A DNA stretch of 64,000 bases. Source: Massilia sp. Root351 (GTDB lineage Bacteria; Pseudomonadota; Gammaproteobacteria; Burkholderiales; Burkholderiaceae_D). A program made the position numbers and the translations under genes. The stretch is from NCBI RefSeq assembly GCF_001425045.1, contig NZ_LMDJ01000036.1:264978-328977 (forward strand), given 5' to 3'. A model generated the notes under the pieces. That model saw nothing but the letters and a program-made list of their open reading frames with translations, ran no database searches and had not been told where the DNA came from. Position 1 is the stretch's first letter, and the number at the start of each line of letters is the position of its first letter. Positions 51,696-60,372 of the stretch are shown here, one piece after another.

Positions 51696-51868
51696 AGATG
51701 ACTCGCGGGACCTGGATGCGTGAAAAATCCTAGGTATTATATCTTATAGAAGACCTAAGGAGGTAAGTACTTGATTTGAAACACGCATTGGCGGCCGCAC
51801 TGCCTGGGGCGCGGGCGCCAATCCCGATATTGTAACCCGATCCAGCTGTCGGATTTCTTTCAGCGCCC

Positions 51869-52828
51869 TCAGCCGAGCCAGACCGCGCCGGAAAGCAACA
51901 GCAGCAGCATCATCCACAGCAACAGCGCGCGCCACACCAGGCCGACCGTGCTTTGCAGCGCGCGCACCCCCGGCTCCTCGCCCGGCAGCGCCTCCGATTC
52001 CATGTCGCCGCTGTCGACCACGGCCGCGTCGGCCGGCAGCAGGCGCGCCGCGTTTTCCTGCGGCGTGCCCAGGCGCACGCCCATGGCGCCGCCGCCAGCG
52101 GCCAGAATGATGCCGCGCGCCTCGTCGGCCCAGCGGTGGGCGAAGTTGCGCCAGGCGTAGATGGCGTCCTCGAAGTTGCCCACCACGGCGAAGGCCACGG
52201 CGGTCAGGCGCACCGGGATCCAGTCGATCCAGTAAAAGGCCCGGGTGGCGAACTCGCCGAACGCCTCGTTGCGCATGTGCTCGGGCTCGTTCCAGGCCCG
52301 CGCCAGGTATTCCGACACACGGTACAGCACCGCGCCGGCCGGGCCGAGCGGCATCAGGAACCAGAAGAACACGCCGAACACGTTGCGGTGGGTGGTGATC
52401 AGGGCTTTTTCGACGGCGATGCGGGAGATTTCGCCCGCTTCCATGCCCACCGTATCGAGCTTGGTCCATTCGGCCAGCAGCGCGCGCGCGGCCGCCTCGT
52501 CGCCCGCGTTCAGGGCCAGCTGGATGGAGGTGAAGTAATGGCTGTAGTGGCGGAAGCCCAGCGTCAGGTAGACGATCAGCACATTCCATGCGAACGCGGC
52601 CAGGAACCAGTCGTAGCGGATCAGCACCCAGTAGATCAGCATGGTGGGCGCCACCAGCGCGAACATCATCAGGAACCAGCCGATGCGGCCATGGCGCGAG
52701 TCGCCCGCGTTGAACCACGCTTCCATGCGCACCGCCAGGCTCTTGATCTCGGCGTAGATGGGATTATCCGCCCGCAGCGGCTTCATCTGCTCGATCAGCA
52801 GCGCGCAAAGAATGGAAAGAAAAGTCAT
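51869..52828 (-). CDS. CobD/CbiB-family membrane protein
   Basis: 319 residues with about 4-5 membrane helices: MTFLSILCALLIEQMKPLRADNPIY, WFLMMFALVAPTMLIYWVLI, VLIVYLTLGFRHYSHYFTSIQLALNAGD and FYWIDWIPVRLTAVAFAVVGNFEDAIYAWR. The last block is the conserved CobD/CbiB region. In cobalamin synthesis CbiB joins aminopropanol to cobyric acid; this short betaproteobacterial branch sits away from cobalamin genes and may have another role. It is followed at 94 bp upstream by the NUDIX gene on the same strand. Confidence 0.8.
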   Translation of the reverse strand: MTFLSILCALLIEQMKPLRADNPIYAEIKSLAVRMEAWFNAGDSRHGRIGWFLMMFALVAPTMLIYWVLIRYDWFLAAFAWNVLIVYLTLGFRHYSHYFTSIQLALNAGDEAAARALLAEWTKLDTVGMEAGEISRIAVEKALITTHRNVFGVFFWFLMPLGPAGAVLYRVSEYLARAWNEPEHMRNEAFGEFATRAFYWIDWIPVRLTAVAFAVVGNFEDAIYAWRNFAHRWADEARGIILAAGGGAMGVRLGTPQENAARLLPADAAVVDSGDMESEALPGEEPGVRALQSTVGLVWRALLLWMMLLLLLSGAVWLG

Positions 52829-52922
52829 TAAACGTCCTTAAGATTGGCATTGCCGCAATGCCCGCTACGATAGCGCAGCAGCGCGCCGGAATCAAACTTA
52901 TTAGCGTTCCGGGAGCGCCGCG

Positions 52923-53582
52923 TCAGGCTCTGAGGAAATGGAACAGATTGCGCAGCATGCCGGCGGTGGCGCCCCAGATGTAATAGCGCTGGTAGGGCAT
53001 GGCGTAGAAGCTGCGCCGCCCGCTGGCCAGCTCGGCCGACAGGCGCTGGTGGTTCAGGCCGTCCATCAGGAAGGCCAGCGGCACTTCGAAGATCTCGGCC
53101 ACTTCGCCCGGGTCGGCGCGCAGCTCGAACGGCGGGTGCAGCAGGGCCACCACCGGGGTCACGCTGTAGTTGGTGCCGGTGTAGTAGACCGGCAGGGTGC
53201 CGATGATCTCGGCATGGCGGCGGTCCAGGCCGATCTCCTCCTCCGCTTCGCGCAGCGCGGTGTCGGCCGGACTGGCGTCATATTCCTCGGCGCGGCCGCC
53301 GGGAAAGCTGATCTGGCCGGCGTGGCTGCTCAGATGGTCGGTGCGCTGCGTGAGCAGCAGCCGCAGGCCCTCGGCGCGCTGCACCAGCGGCACCAGCACG
53401 GCGGCGGCCTTGGCGCTGGCCTGCGGCGCGAACGGGGTTTCATCGCCCTCCGGGGTCCACAGCGGCGGCGCGGCGAAGCGCGCGCGCAGCCAGTCCGGCG
53501 CCAGGCGCTCGGCCGGCACGGCCGGCTCGCCGGCGATAGCGTCAATCGGGAGTTGCTGCGGGTCGAACAAAAGCTTGGCCAT
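52923..53582 (-). CDS. NUDIX hydrolase, CoA pyrophosphatase type
   Basis: 219 residues from the ATG at 53580-53582, decided by GGAGGTGGT upstream. The NUDIX box GGRAEEYDASPADTALREAEEEIGL spans about 115-139 with the metal-binding EAEEE. The UPF0035 extension ISFPGGR and LLTQRTDHLSSHAGQ mark the CoA-hydrolysing branch (NudL-like). It would split CoA to 4'-phosphopantetheine and 3',5'-ADP. It follows rplS after a weak terminator hairpin. Confidence 0.88.
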   Translation of the reverse strand: MAKLLFDPQQLPIDAIAGEPAVPAERLAPDWLRARFAAPPLWTPEGDETPFAPQASAKAAAVLVPLVQRAEGLRLLLTQRTDHLSSHAGQISFPGGRAEEYDASPADTALREAEEEIGLDRRHAEIIGTLPVYYTGTNYSVTPVVALLHPPFELRADPGEVAEIFEVPLAFLMDGLNHQRLSAELASGRRSFYAMPYQRYYIWGATAGMLRNLFHFLRA

Positions 53583-53599
53583 ACCACCTCCAAATAGCG

Positions 53600-53622
53600 A
53601 AAGGGCGCCAGCGGCGCCCTTT
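53600..53622 (-). terminator. Hairpin after rplS
   Basis: AAAGGGCGCC, loop AGC, GGCGCCCTTT, a perfect 10-bp stem, with only a short T-tail on either strand. It may end the ribosomal operon or be read through into the NUDIX gene. Confidence 0.6.
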
Positions 53623-53666
53623 TGAGGGACGCCACCCAGGCGCCCCTGCCCCAAACCCAAACGCGA

Positions 53667-54053
53667 TTAAGCGCTTGCTTTTGCCGCTGCTGGGCGACGG
53701 TTTGGCAGTTTTTCTTTGATACGTGCCGATTTGCCCGAACGGTCGCGCAGGTAGTACAGCTTGGCGCGACGTACGTCACCGCGGCGTTTCACTTCGATCG
53801 AAGCGATCAGCGGGGAGTACAGCTGGAAGGTACGCTCAACGCCTTCGCCGGACGAGATCTTGCGAACGATGAAGTTCGAGTTCAGGCCACGGTTACGACG
53901 GGAGATGACCACGCCTTCGTAAGCCTGGGCGCGCTTGCGGGTGCCTTCGACTACGTTGACGTTGACGATCACGGTGTCGCCAGGTGCAAATTCAGGGATG
54001 TTTTTGCCCAGGCGAGCAATTTCTTCTTGCTCGAGTTGTTGAATCAGGTTCAT
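53667..54053 (-). CDS. rplS: Ribosomal protein L19
   Basis: 128 residues, MNLIQQLEQEEIARLGKNIPEFAPGDTVIVNVNVVEGTRKRAQAYEGVVISRRNRGLNSNFIVRKISSGEGVERTFQLYSP, the full L19 sequence with length matching the family. L19 sits at the interface of the 30S and 50S subunits. The start ATG at 54051-54053 fits the conserved N-terminus; longer frames are not used. Last in rpsP-rimM-trmD-rplS. Confidence 0.97.
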   Translation of the reverse strand: MNLIQQLEQEEIARLGKNIPEFAPGDTVIVNVNVVEGTRKRAQAYEGVVISRRNRGLNSNFIVRKISSGEGVERTFQLYSPLIASIEVKRRGDVRRAKLYYLRDRSGKSARIKEKLPNRRPAAAKASA

Positions 54054-54150
54054 TTGATGACTCCAATTACCATCGTGCCGGCGCGTACTAAACCCGGTAG
54101 AGGATGGGGTTAAACAAAGAGGCAACATGCCTCTCGTCTCTACTGCTTTG

Positions 54151-54912
54151 CTACAGTGCCGGTTTTTCTAAACCGGCCAAAAATTTCTCGTCCTGGCGCG
54201 TCAGCAAGCCTGCTTGGCGCGCCTTGGGCAATAAATCCGGGCGCTTGCGCGCGGTCGCTTCCAGCATGCGCTGGCGGCGCCATTTTTCAATCTCGGCGTG
54301 GTTGCCGCCCATCAGCACGGCAGGCACATCCTCGCCTTCATACGTCACCGGCCGCGTGTAGTGCGGCGAATCGAGCAGGCCGTTGACAAAGCTGTCCTCG
54401 ACCGCCGACGCTTCGGTGTTGAGCACGCCCGGCAGCAGGCGCACCACTGCGTCCATCAGCGCCATGGCCGGCAATTCGCCGCCCGACAGCACGAAGTCGC
54501 CCAGGCTGATTTCCTCATCGACGCAACGGTCGATCAGGCGCTGGTCCACCGCCTCGTAGCGGCCGCACAGAATCACCAGGCCGGGCTCGGCTTTGAGCTG
54601 CATCACGCGTTCGTGCGTCAGCTGCTTGCCCTGCGGCGACATGAACACCACGCGCGGCGCCGGCAAGCCGGCGTCGATCTGGCGCTGTTTCGCGGCGGCG
54701 ATGGTCGCCTCCAGCGGCTTGGCCAGCATCACCATGCCGGGGCCGCCGCCATAGGGGCGGTCATCCACGGTGCGGTGATTGTCGGTGGTGAAGTCGCGCG
54801 GATTCCACAGCGACAAATTCCACTTCTGCTGCTCGAACGCGCGGCGGGTCACGCCCGACTGCGTCAGTGCGGCAAACATTTCCGGGAACAGCGTTACAAC
54901 ATCGAATTGCAT
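54151..54912 (-). CDS. trmD: tRNA (guanine37-N1)-methyltransferase
   Basis: 253 residues of SPOUT fold, starting MQFDVVTLFPEMF. SAM-binding trefoil-knot region YEAVDQRLIDRCVDEEISLGDFVLSGGELPAM and GGGPGMVMLAKPL are the TrmD signatures. It methylates G37 of tRNAs that read CNN codons and prevents frameshifts. It starts 13 bp after rimM ends. Length and order fit the standard operon. Confidence 0.97.
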   Translation of the reverse strand: MQFDVVTLFPEMFAALTQSGVTRRAFEQQKWNLSLWNPRDFTTDNHRTVDDRPYGGGPGMVMLAKPLEATIAAAKQRQIDAGLPAPRVVFMSPQGKQLTHERVMQLKAEPGLVILCGRYEAVDQRLIDRCVDEEISLGDFVLSGGELPAMALMDAVVRLLPGVLNTEASAVEDSFVNGLLDSPHYTRPVTYEGEDVPAVLMGGNHAEIEKWRRQRMLEATARKRPDLLPKARQAGLLTRQDEKFLAGLEKPAL

Positions 54913-54925
54913 ACAGGCTCCCGGA

Positions 54926-55489
54926 TCAGTAATCCAGGCCCCAGTCCACCGTGATCTTTTTCGCTTCCTTGTCCACCGTGATGATGAACTGGTCCACAAA
55001 TGGAATCAGGCGCTCCTGCGCCGCGGACTCGGCGTCGCCAGGCTGTGCGCTGACCGGAGCGGTAATACGCAGTATCGACTGCGGACCATTGCTCATCATG
55101 TCGGCCACAACGCCCAGGCTCTCGCCCTGCAAATTCACGACTTCCAGCCCGATCAGGTCGGACCAGTAAAACTCGCCGTCATCCAGCGTGGGGAACTGGC
55201 TGCGCGGGATGTACACGCCGGTGCCTTTCAGCGCCTCCGCGAGATCCCGGTCGGTCAGGTCGTCCAGCTGGGTCACGACGTCGCCGCCGTGCAGTTTCGC
55301 ACGGCGCACATTGACTGCGTGCAGGCTGGGTTTATCCAGCCACCAGGTCTTAACATGCAACAAGGCATCCGCATCGTCGGAAAAGGGGCGAACCCGGATT
55401 CCGCCTGCTACGCCGTAAGCGCCGGACACAAAGCCCACTTGCACCAGATCGTCGGGGAGTTGCACCCCGGATGCCAATTTATCTGTCAA
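54926..55489 (-). CDS. rimM: 16S rRNA maturation factor RimM
   Basis: 187 residues: N-terminal domain DLVQVGFVSGAYGVAGGIRVRPFSDDADALL, then PRC barrel FYWSDLIGLEVVNLQGESLGVVADMMSNGPQSIL and the family ending DKEAKKITVDWGLDY. RimM helps assemble the head of the 30S subunit with S19. It follows rpsP by 15 bp and precedes trmD by 13 bp. Confidence 0.96.
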   Translation of the reverse strand: MTDKLASGVQLPDDLVQVGFVSGAYGVAGGIRVRPFSDDADALLHVKTWWLDKPSLHAVNVRRAKLHGGDVVTQLDDLTDRDLAEALKGTGVYIPRSQFPTLDDGEFYWSDLIGLEVVNLQGESLGVVADMMSNGPQSILRITAPVSAQPGDAESAAQERLIPFVDQFIITVDKEAKKITVDWGLDY

Positions 55490-55504
55490 AACCTGAACGC
55501 CGAA

Positions 55505-55753
55505 TTAGGCTGCTTTCTTGTTCGAAGCGACCAGGCGAGCAACGGCTGGGGACAGCTGTGCGCCTACGCCGATCCAGTGAGCCAGACGGTCTTCGGTAAT
55601 CTTGAATGGCACTTCTTGACCCGAAGCCATCGGGTTGTAGAAACCAACGCGTTCGATGAAACGGCCATCGCGGCGATTGCGCGAATCGGTTGCAACGATG
55701 TTGAAGAATGGGCGCTTCTTGGCGCCTCCACGAGCTAAACGAATAACGACCAT
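55505..55753 (-). CDS. rpsP: Ribosomal protein S16
   Basis: 82 residues, MVVIRLARGGAKKRPFFNIVATDSRNRRDGRFIERVGFYNPMA, complete S16. The ATG at 55751-55753 is the conserved start; a longer frame into the leader is not used. First in the ribosomal operon behind a -10 TATAAT promoter. Confidence 0.97.
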   Translation of the reverse strand: MVVIRLARGGAKKRPFFNIVATDSRNRRDGRFIERVGFYNPMASGQEVPFKITEDRLAHWIGVGAQLSPAVARLVASNKKAA

Positions 55754-55793
55754 AATATTTCCAAAAAGTGTGCTGAGACGGAAAAAGCCGCAA

Positions 55794-55823
55794 ATTATAG
55801 CGCGCTTTCTCTTCCGCCAGCAA
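55794..55823 (-). promoter_or_regulatory. Sigma70 promoter of the rpsP operon
   Basis: On the minus strand TTGCTG (55818-55823), 18 bp, TATAAT (55794-55799), about 40 bp before the rpsP ATG. Confidence 0.75.
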
Positions 55824-55990
55824 GCATTAATAACAATTGGGGTGGGTTTGGGGCAATCGAAGATTATCCCCCAGTCCGGCAAGCAGGGCAAGCATTGCGT
55901 GCAAAAAGGCTGGGCCGGAAGGCGATTATGACCGATACTTGCCGCTCCGCCGTTTCATTTTCGCCATTGTTATCGATTGTTATCGCTTTT

Positions 55991-56407
55991 ATGACACCAC
56001 AACACAAAAACAAGACTTTCTCGTCCCTGCTGGCCTTCCTGCTGGGCGGTATCGGCGCACACCGCTTCTACCTGCGTGGCGTAAATGATACATGGGGCTG
56101 GGTGCATGCGGCCAGCGTGCCGGCCATCGGCCTGGTGATGGCGGCGGCCCCGCAGGCCGACATATTCTTCAAGCTGCTGCCGCTGTTCCTGTCGATGCTG
56201 GCCGGCTTCCTGCAGGCGCTGGTGCTGGGTTTGATGTCCGACGAGCAGTGGGACGCCACCTTCAACCGCGGTTCCACGCGCCGCTCCGAAACGCGCTGGC
56301 CGCTGGCCGTGATCCTGGTGGCCACCATGCTGGTGGGCTGTGCCAGCCTCATCGCCACGATATCCCGCCTGTTTGACTTGCTGTACACTGGGGGCGCTTA
56401 CGGCTGA
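55991..56407 (+). CDS. TM2-domain membrane protein
   Basis: 138 residues, MTPQHKNKTFSSLLAFLLGGIGAHRFYLRGVNDTWGW, the TM2 opening with the Gly-rich first helix and the HRFYL turn, then two or three further hydrophobic segments. The family is widespread and of unknown function. The ATG at 55991 fits the conserved N-terminus. An alternative ATG at 55928 has a better ribosome site (GGAAGG, 5 bases) and would add 21 partly hydrophobic residues. It is divergent from rpsP and precedes a solute-binding gene by 25 bp. Confidence 0.85.
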   Translation: MTPQHKNKTFSSLLAFLLGGIGAHRFYLRGVNDTWGWVHAASVPAIGLVMAAAPQADIFFKLLPLFLSMLAGFLQALVLGLMSDEQWDATFNRGSTRRSETRWPLAVILVATMLVGCASLIATISRLFDLLYTGGAYG

Positions 56408-56432
56408 CCCAGCCCCTCACCGCCACCACCAG

Positions 56433-57284
56433 ATGACGTTCCGCCTTTCCGCCCTGCTGTGCTGCGCGCTTGCCGCCGCCGTCACCACCCAGGCCCACGC
56501 CACCGAGCGCCTGAACTGGGGCTGGTTCAACGCCGCACCCTATATGATTGCCGAGGGGCCGGACAAGGGCAACGGCATCTTCGACCAGATCCGGGGCTTG
56601 CTCAAGGACGAGATGCCGGGCTACGAGCACAAGGACGTGCAAGCGCCCTTCCCGCGCATCTTCCAGGAAATCAGGAATGGCAACCCGTGGTGCTTCGTGG
56701 GCGGCGTGAAGAACCCGGAGCGCGAGGCGCTGGCCTACTTTTCAGCCCCGGTGGCGGTGTTCCTGCCCTTTAAAGTGGTGGTGCGGCGCGACCGGCTGGC
56801 CGAGTTCAGCGGCGCTGCCGGTCCCGGCGGCAGCATTTCGCTGGCCGAACTGATGGCGCGCGACGGCGTGCGCACCAGCTATCTGCGCGGGCGCTCGTTC
56901 TCGCCGCAGATCAACGCGCTGCTCGAACAGCACCCCAACCGCCAGTACCACTCGGAGTTCAACGAGGCGCTGCAGATGCTGCTGGCGCGGCGCCTGGACT
57001 ATCTGCTGGAACTGCCCATTATCAGCACCTACTCGGCGCGCCAGCTGGGCCGCGACGGCGAACTGGCCGCGCTCACCATCCGCGAGCACGCCGACCCCAC
57101 GGTGAACCGCGTGATGTGCCCGCGCACCGAATGGGGCAAGCAGGTGGTCGCCAAGGTCAACGCGGTGCTGCACGCGCAGCGCAACACCGCGCGCTACCGC
57201 GCCATCGTCGAGCGCTGGTCGGACGAGGAATCGCTGCGCATCATCCGCGCCATCTATCCCACCCAGATCCTCAAATCCGAATGA
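56433..57284 (+). CDS. Periplasmic family 3-type solute-binding protein coupled to a diguanylate cyclase
   Basis: 283 residues, signal peptide (LSALLCCALAAAVTTQAHA) then a bilobed periplasmic binding fold: RLNWGWFNAAPYMIAEGPDKGNGIFDQIRGLL and ...ITEYSAR-like IISTYSARQLGRDGELAALTI with ALQMLLARRLDYLLELP. The likeness is to family 3 amino-acid-type binding proteins and to the TIGR02285 branch found beside signalling genes. No ABC permease is nearby. The stop overlaps the ATG of the GGDEF gene, so it probably feeds ligand information to that sensor. Confidence 0.78.
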   Translation: MTFRLSALLCCALAAAVTTQAHATERLNWGWFNAAPYMIAEGPDKGNGIFDQIRGLLKDEMPGYEHKDVQAPFPRIFQEIRNGNPWCFVGGVKNPEREALAYFSAPVAVFLPFKVVVRRDRLAEFSGAAGPGGSISLAELMARDGVRTSYLRGRSFSPQINALLEQHPNRQYHSEFNEALQMLLARRLDYLLELPIISTYSARQLGRDGELAALTIREHADPTVNRVMCPRTEWGKQVVAKVNAVLHAQRNTARYRAIVERWSDEESLRIIRAIYPTQILKSE

Positions 57285-58603
57285 AGAGCAACCTGGCGGC
57301 GCGCCTGCTGCGCATCATCTTCGGCTGCTACTTCATCGTCACGCTGGTGGTCACCTGCGTGCAGCTGGCCGCCGAATACCGCCACACGCAGCAGCGCCTG
57401 GACGAGGAAATCGGCGCCATGGAGCACACCTTCGGCCCCGGCATCACCGGCGCGCTGTGGCGCTTCAACGGCGAAGTGCTGGGCAGCATCGTCACCGGCG
57501 TAAAAGCGCTGCCCATCGTCATCGGCGTCAAGGTCGAGGACGAGCAGGGCAAGCTGCTGCGCGCCATCGGCACCGTCAACGACGGCGCCGGCAAGCGCCT
57601 GGAAGCGGGCCCGGACGGCGCACTGATGGCCGCGCCGGCGCCGGGCATGCTGTTCGACCGCATGTTCAGCCGCAGCTTCGCCGCCGTCTACGTGGACGAG
57701 GCCGGCGAGCGCCACCCGGTGGGCCGCTGGACCGTGTACTCCAGCCAGCAGGTGGTGGTGCGCCAGGTGGCCTACGGCTTCTTCCTGATCCTGGTGAACT
57801 CCGTCATCAAGACGCTGGCGCTGTGGTTCATCTTCCTGTACGTGATCAAGCGCACGCTGGGCCAGCCGCTGCGGCAGATGAGCGACTTCGTGGGCCAGCT
57901 CAATATCGACAACATCGGCGACCGCCATTTCGTGCTGAAGGACAAGGGCAAACACGAGCTGCACCAGCTGACCGACAAGCTGAACCAGATGGCCGGCACC
58001 CTGCGCAAGTCGGTGGCCGAGAATGCCGCGCTGTACGCTGAACTGAAGGAAATGAACCGCACGCTGGAATCGCAGGTGGCCGAGCGCACCCGCGAACTGC
58101 AGCGCGTGGCCAGCACCGACATGCTGACCGGCCTGCACAACCGGCGCAAGCTGGACGAGGTGCTGGGCTATGAGGTGGAGCGCGTGCACCGCTACGGCGG
58201 CGGGCTGGCCGTGATCCTGCTCGACATCGACCACTTCAAGCAGACCAACGACAGCTACGGCCACCCCGCCGGCGACCGCGTGCTGGCGGCGGTGGCGGCC
58301 ATCCTGCGCAGCGGCGCGCGCAGCATCGACAGCGTGGGCCGCTGGGGCGGCGAGGAATTCATGGTGATTTGCCCGCAGACCGAACTGCTAGGCGCGGGCG
58401 CGCTGGCCGAGATGCTGCGCCTGCGCATCGCCGCCGCCGAGTTCCCGGAGGTGGGCCGCAAGACCTGCTCCTTCGGCGTGGCCGCGCTGGGTCCGGACGA
58501 AAGCCTGTCCAGCCTGGTGGCCCGCGCCGACGCCGCGCTGTACCGCGCCAAGCAGAACGGCCGCAATGCCGTCGAGCACGATACGATTGCACAATTGCTG
58601 TAA
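57281..58603 (+). CDS. Membrane diguanylate cyclase with periplasmic sensor region and HAMP
   Basis: 440 residues. Two membrane helices (about 8-28 and 167-190) enclose a periplasmic domain of about 135 residues. A HAMP-like segment (about 190-245) and a coiled coil (LKEMNRTLESQVAERTRELQRV) lead to the GGDEF domain: STDMLTGLHNRRKL, the active site GGEEF at 356-360 and the inhibitory I-site RSID at 347-350. It should make cyclic-di-GMP from two GTP and be held down by product. It overlaps the binding-protein gene by 4 bp (ATGA). The preferred ATG is 57281. Confidence 0.9.
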   Translation: MKSNLAARLLRIIFGCYFIVTLVVTCVQLAAEYRHTQQRLDEEIGAMEHTFGPGITGALWRFNGEVLGSIVTGVKALPIVIGVKVEDEQGKLLRAIGTVNDGAGKRLEAGPDGALMAAPAPGMLFDRMFSRSFAAVYVDEAGERHPVGRWTVYSSQQVVVRQVAYGFFLILVNSVIKTLALWFIFLYVIKRTLGQPLRQMSDFVGQLNIDNIGDRHFVLKDKGKHELHQLTDKLNQMAGTLRKSVAENAALYAELKEMNRTLESQVAERTRELQRVASTDMLTGLHNRRKLDEVLGYEVERVHRYGGGLAVILLDIDHFKQTNDSYGHPAGDRVLAAVAAILRSGARSIDSVGRWGGEEFMVICPQTELLGAGALAEMLRLRIAAAEFPEVGRKTCSFGVAALGPDESLSSLVARADAALYRAKQNGRNAVEHDTIAQLL

Positions 58604-58656
58604 AGCCATTTTCACCGGTTATACTGGAGAAATAACCCAGTCACCGGAGAACCAAA

Positions 58657-59262
58657 ATGAATGTCCGCACCACTCTGCGCGCCATCGCGCTGTCCCTGAT
58701 CCTGGCCGGCATGGCCAGCACCGCGTCGGCCCAGAGCTACACCAAGGCGCAGTACGCGGCCGACACCAAGCAGGCGGCCGCCCGTTATGCGGAAGACAAG
58801 AAACTGTGCGCCGAAGAGAGCAACTCCGGCGCCCGCATGCAGTGCCAGCGCGACGCCAAGGCCGAGTACAACAAGGCGCTGGCAGCAGCCAAGGCCGACC
58901 TGAAAAACGCCAGCGCCAAGCCGGCCGCCTGCAACGACTGCGGCCGCGTGATCGCGGTCAACGTGGTGGATAAAAAAGGCGAAGGCAGCGCGGTCGGCGT
59001 GATCGCCGGCGGCGTGGCCGGCGCCCTGCTGGGCAACCAGGTGGGCAGCGGCGGCGGCCGCAAGCTGGCCACCTTCGCCGGCGCGGCCGGTGGCGCCTAC
59101 GCCGGCAACAAGGTCGAAGAGCACGTCAAATCGACCAAGGTATGGAATGTCAAAGTCCAGTACGACAACGGCACCCAGGGCGAGTTCAGCTTCGACAAAG
59201 ACCCAGGCTACGCGAACGGCGACCTGGTCAAGAGCGCCAACGGCACCATCGTACGCCGCTAA
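58657..59262 (+). CDS. Glycine-zipper 2TM outer-membrane-type protein
   Basis: 201 residues with a signal peptide (LSLILAGMASTASAQ). A helical region rich in Ala/Lys (about 28-90) is followed by the glycine-zipper GVIAGGVAGALLGNQVGSGGGRKLATFAGAAGGAYAGNKVE (about 107-148) and a small beta domain ending YANGDLVKSANGTIVRR. It resembles SlyB-type envelope proteins but has no lipobox Cys. Cys residues in KLCAEE, MQCQRD and ACNDCG could form disulfides. CCGGAGAACCAAA precedes the ATG. Confidence 0.82.
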   Translation: MNVRTTLRAIALSLILAGMASTASAQSYTKAQYAADTKQAAARYAEDKKLCAEESNSGARMQCQRDAKAEYNKALAAAKADLKNASAKPAACNDCGRVIAVNVVDKKGEGSAVGVIAGGVAGALLGNQVGSGGGRKLATFAGAAGGAYAGNKVEEHVKSTKVWNVKVQYDNGTQGEFSFDKDPGYANGDLVKSANGTIVRR

Positions 59263-59276
59263 GCCGCCCGGCACCG

Positions 59277-59300
59277 CCCGGCGCGCAAGCGAGCGCCGGG
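59277..59300 (+). terminator. Hairpin downstream of the glycine-zipper gene
   Basis: CCCGGCGC and GCGCCGGG form a perfect 8-bp stem with an 8-nt loop; the tail has few T residues, so it may be weak. Confidence 0.5.
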
Positions 59301-59304
59301 AATT

Positions 59305-59345
59305 CCTTGTCTTGTGTACGATTTGATAATTTCCACAAGACAAGG
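59305..59345 (+). promoter_or_regulatory. 12-bp inverted repeat covering the ribosome site of the next gene
   Basis: CCTTGTCTTGTG (59305-59316) and CACAAGACAAGG (59334-59345) are exact complements with a 17-nt spacer. The right arm ends with AAGG, the ribosome site 5 bases before the ATG at 59351, so pairing would hide it. It could also be an operator. Confidence 0.65.
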
Positions 59346-59350
59346 TAATC

Positions 59351-60343
59351 ATGGAAGACCTGAAAGAACCCGAGGCCGCCCGGCCCGCCCCGGTCCACTC
59401 GCCCGCCGCTCCTGCGGCCGCCTCTGCGGCCTCGCCTGCCGCCGCGCGGCCACGCCGCAAGCGCTGGATCAGCGTGCTGCTCTATCTGCTGGCCGCCTGC
59501 GGCCTGCTGTTCCTGGGCATCGTGGCCTACGCCATGCTCAAGGCGCCGGCCCCGAAAGCGCGCATCGTCATCGACGAGGCGGCTGTCATCGACAGCGTCA
59601 TGTCCAGCAACTACGGCAAATACTCCCCCACCAAGAAAGGCTGGCTCTACGTCGGCGAGGACAACCGCACCTATCTGATGCGGGTGGTGCAGCAGGCGCG
59701 CCTGCAGGACGGCGCCGACGGCGACGAGCTGTATTTCATCGCGAGCGGCGCCTCGGTCACCGAAGGCGACCAGGCCGCCGTCTACGGCGTGTTCTACATC
59801 CGCCCCGACCTGGCCGACGGCGGCCTGTCCGAGATCAGCAGCCCGGCCATGCATGCCGGCACGCGCGCGGTGCAGCCGGAGGACGTGCGCTTCGAGGCGC
59901 TGAGCGACAATCTGTGGGGCTGGGTGGTCAAGACGCGCGACGGCGAAGATCCGCGCGCGGTGCGGGCGGTGACGCACAACGTAGTGCTGGCGCCGAACGG
60001 CACCCAGATCGCCACGCTGGCCGAGTTCCTGGCGGCTGCCGAGCACGCGCCGGAAGACGGCTGCGCGGGCGCCCAGGCCCGCTACGACGCCTACCAGGCC
60101 GAGCAGAGCGCCGCCGCGGCCACGGACGACAGCGTGACCGAACCGGAATACGAAGAACCGCTGCGCTGCGAGAAGCGGCGCTGGAGCTACCGCACCGCGA
60201 CCGTCAACGGCAGCGTGCCGGTGCCGTTCACGGTCACCTTGAGCGGCATGATGAACGGCGCGGCGGTGGAAGCGAAGAACTGGAAACTGATGTTCGACAC
60301 CAAGAGCTTCAGCTACAACGTGCCGGAGGAATTGAAGTATTGA
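59351..60343 (+). CDS. Membrane-anchored protein of unknown function
   Basis: 330 residues. A Pro/Ala-rich cytoplasmic start (about 1-38) and a membrane helix (about 40-62, WISVLLYLLAACGLLFLGIVAYAML) precede a long soluble domain with VIDSVMSSNYGKYSPTKKGWLYVGEDNRTYLMRVVQQARL and, near the end, RSYRTATVNGSVPVPFTVTLSGMMNGAAVEAKNWKLMF-like strands. No family is recognised. An acidic loop with two Cys lies at about 235-275. It converges on the LysE-type gene. Confidence 0.68.
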   Translation: MEDLKEPEAARPAPVHSPAAPAAASAASPAAARPRRKRWISVLLYLLAACGLLFLGIVAYAMLKAPAPKARIVIDEAAVIDSVMSSNYGKYSPTKKGWLYVGEDNRTYLMRVVQQARLQDGADGDELYFIASGASVTEGDQAAVYGVFYIRPDLADGGLSEISSPAMHAGTRAVQPEDVRFEALSDNLWGWVVKTRDGEDPRAVRAVTHNVVLAPNGTQIATLAEFLAAAEHAPEDGCAGAQARYDAYQAEQSAAAATDDSVTEPEYEEPLRCEKRRWSYRTATVNGSVPVPFTVTLSGMMNGAAVEAKNWKLMFDTKSFSYNVPEELKY

Positions 60344-60372
60344 TCAACGTTCGCCCGGTCTCGGCAGCGCGC

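Noticed and set aside
51721..51775. Imperfect repeat TCCTAGGT ... ACCTAAGGA upstream of DUF3579 as a hairpin or regulatory site
   Set aside because: Arms are short with an internal bulge and the sequence also looks like a plain AT-rich promoter.
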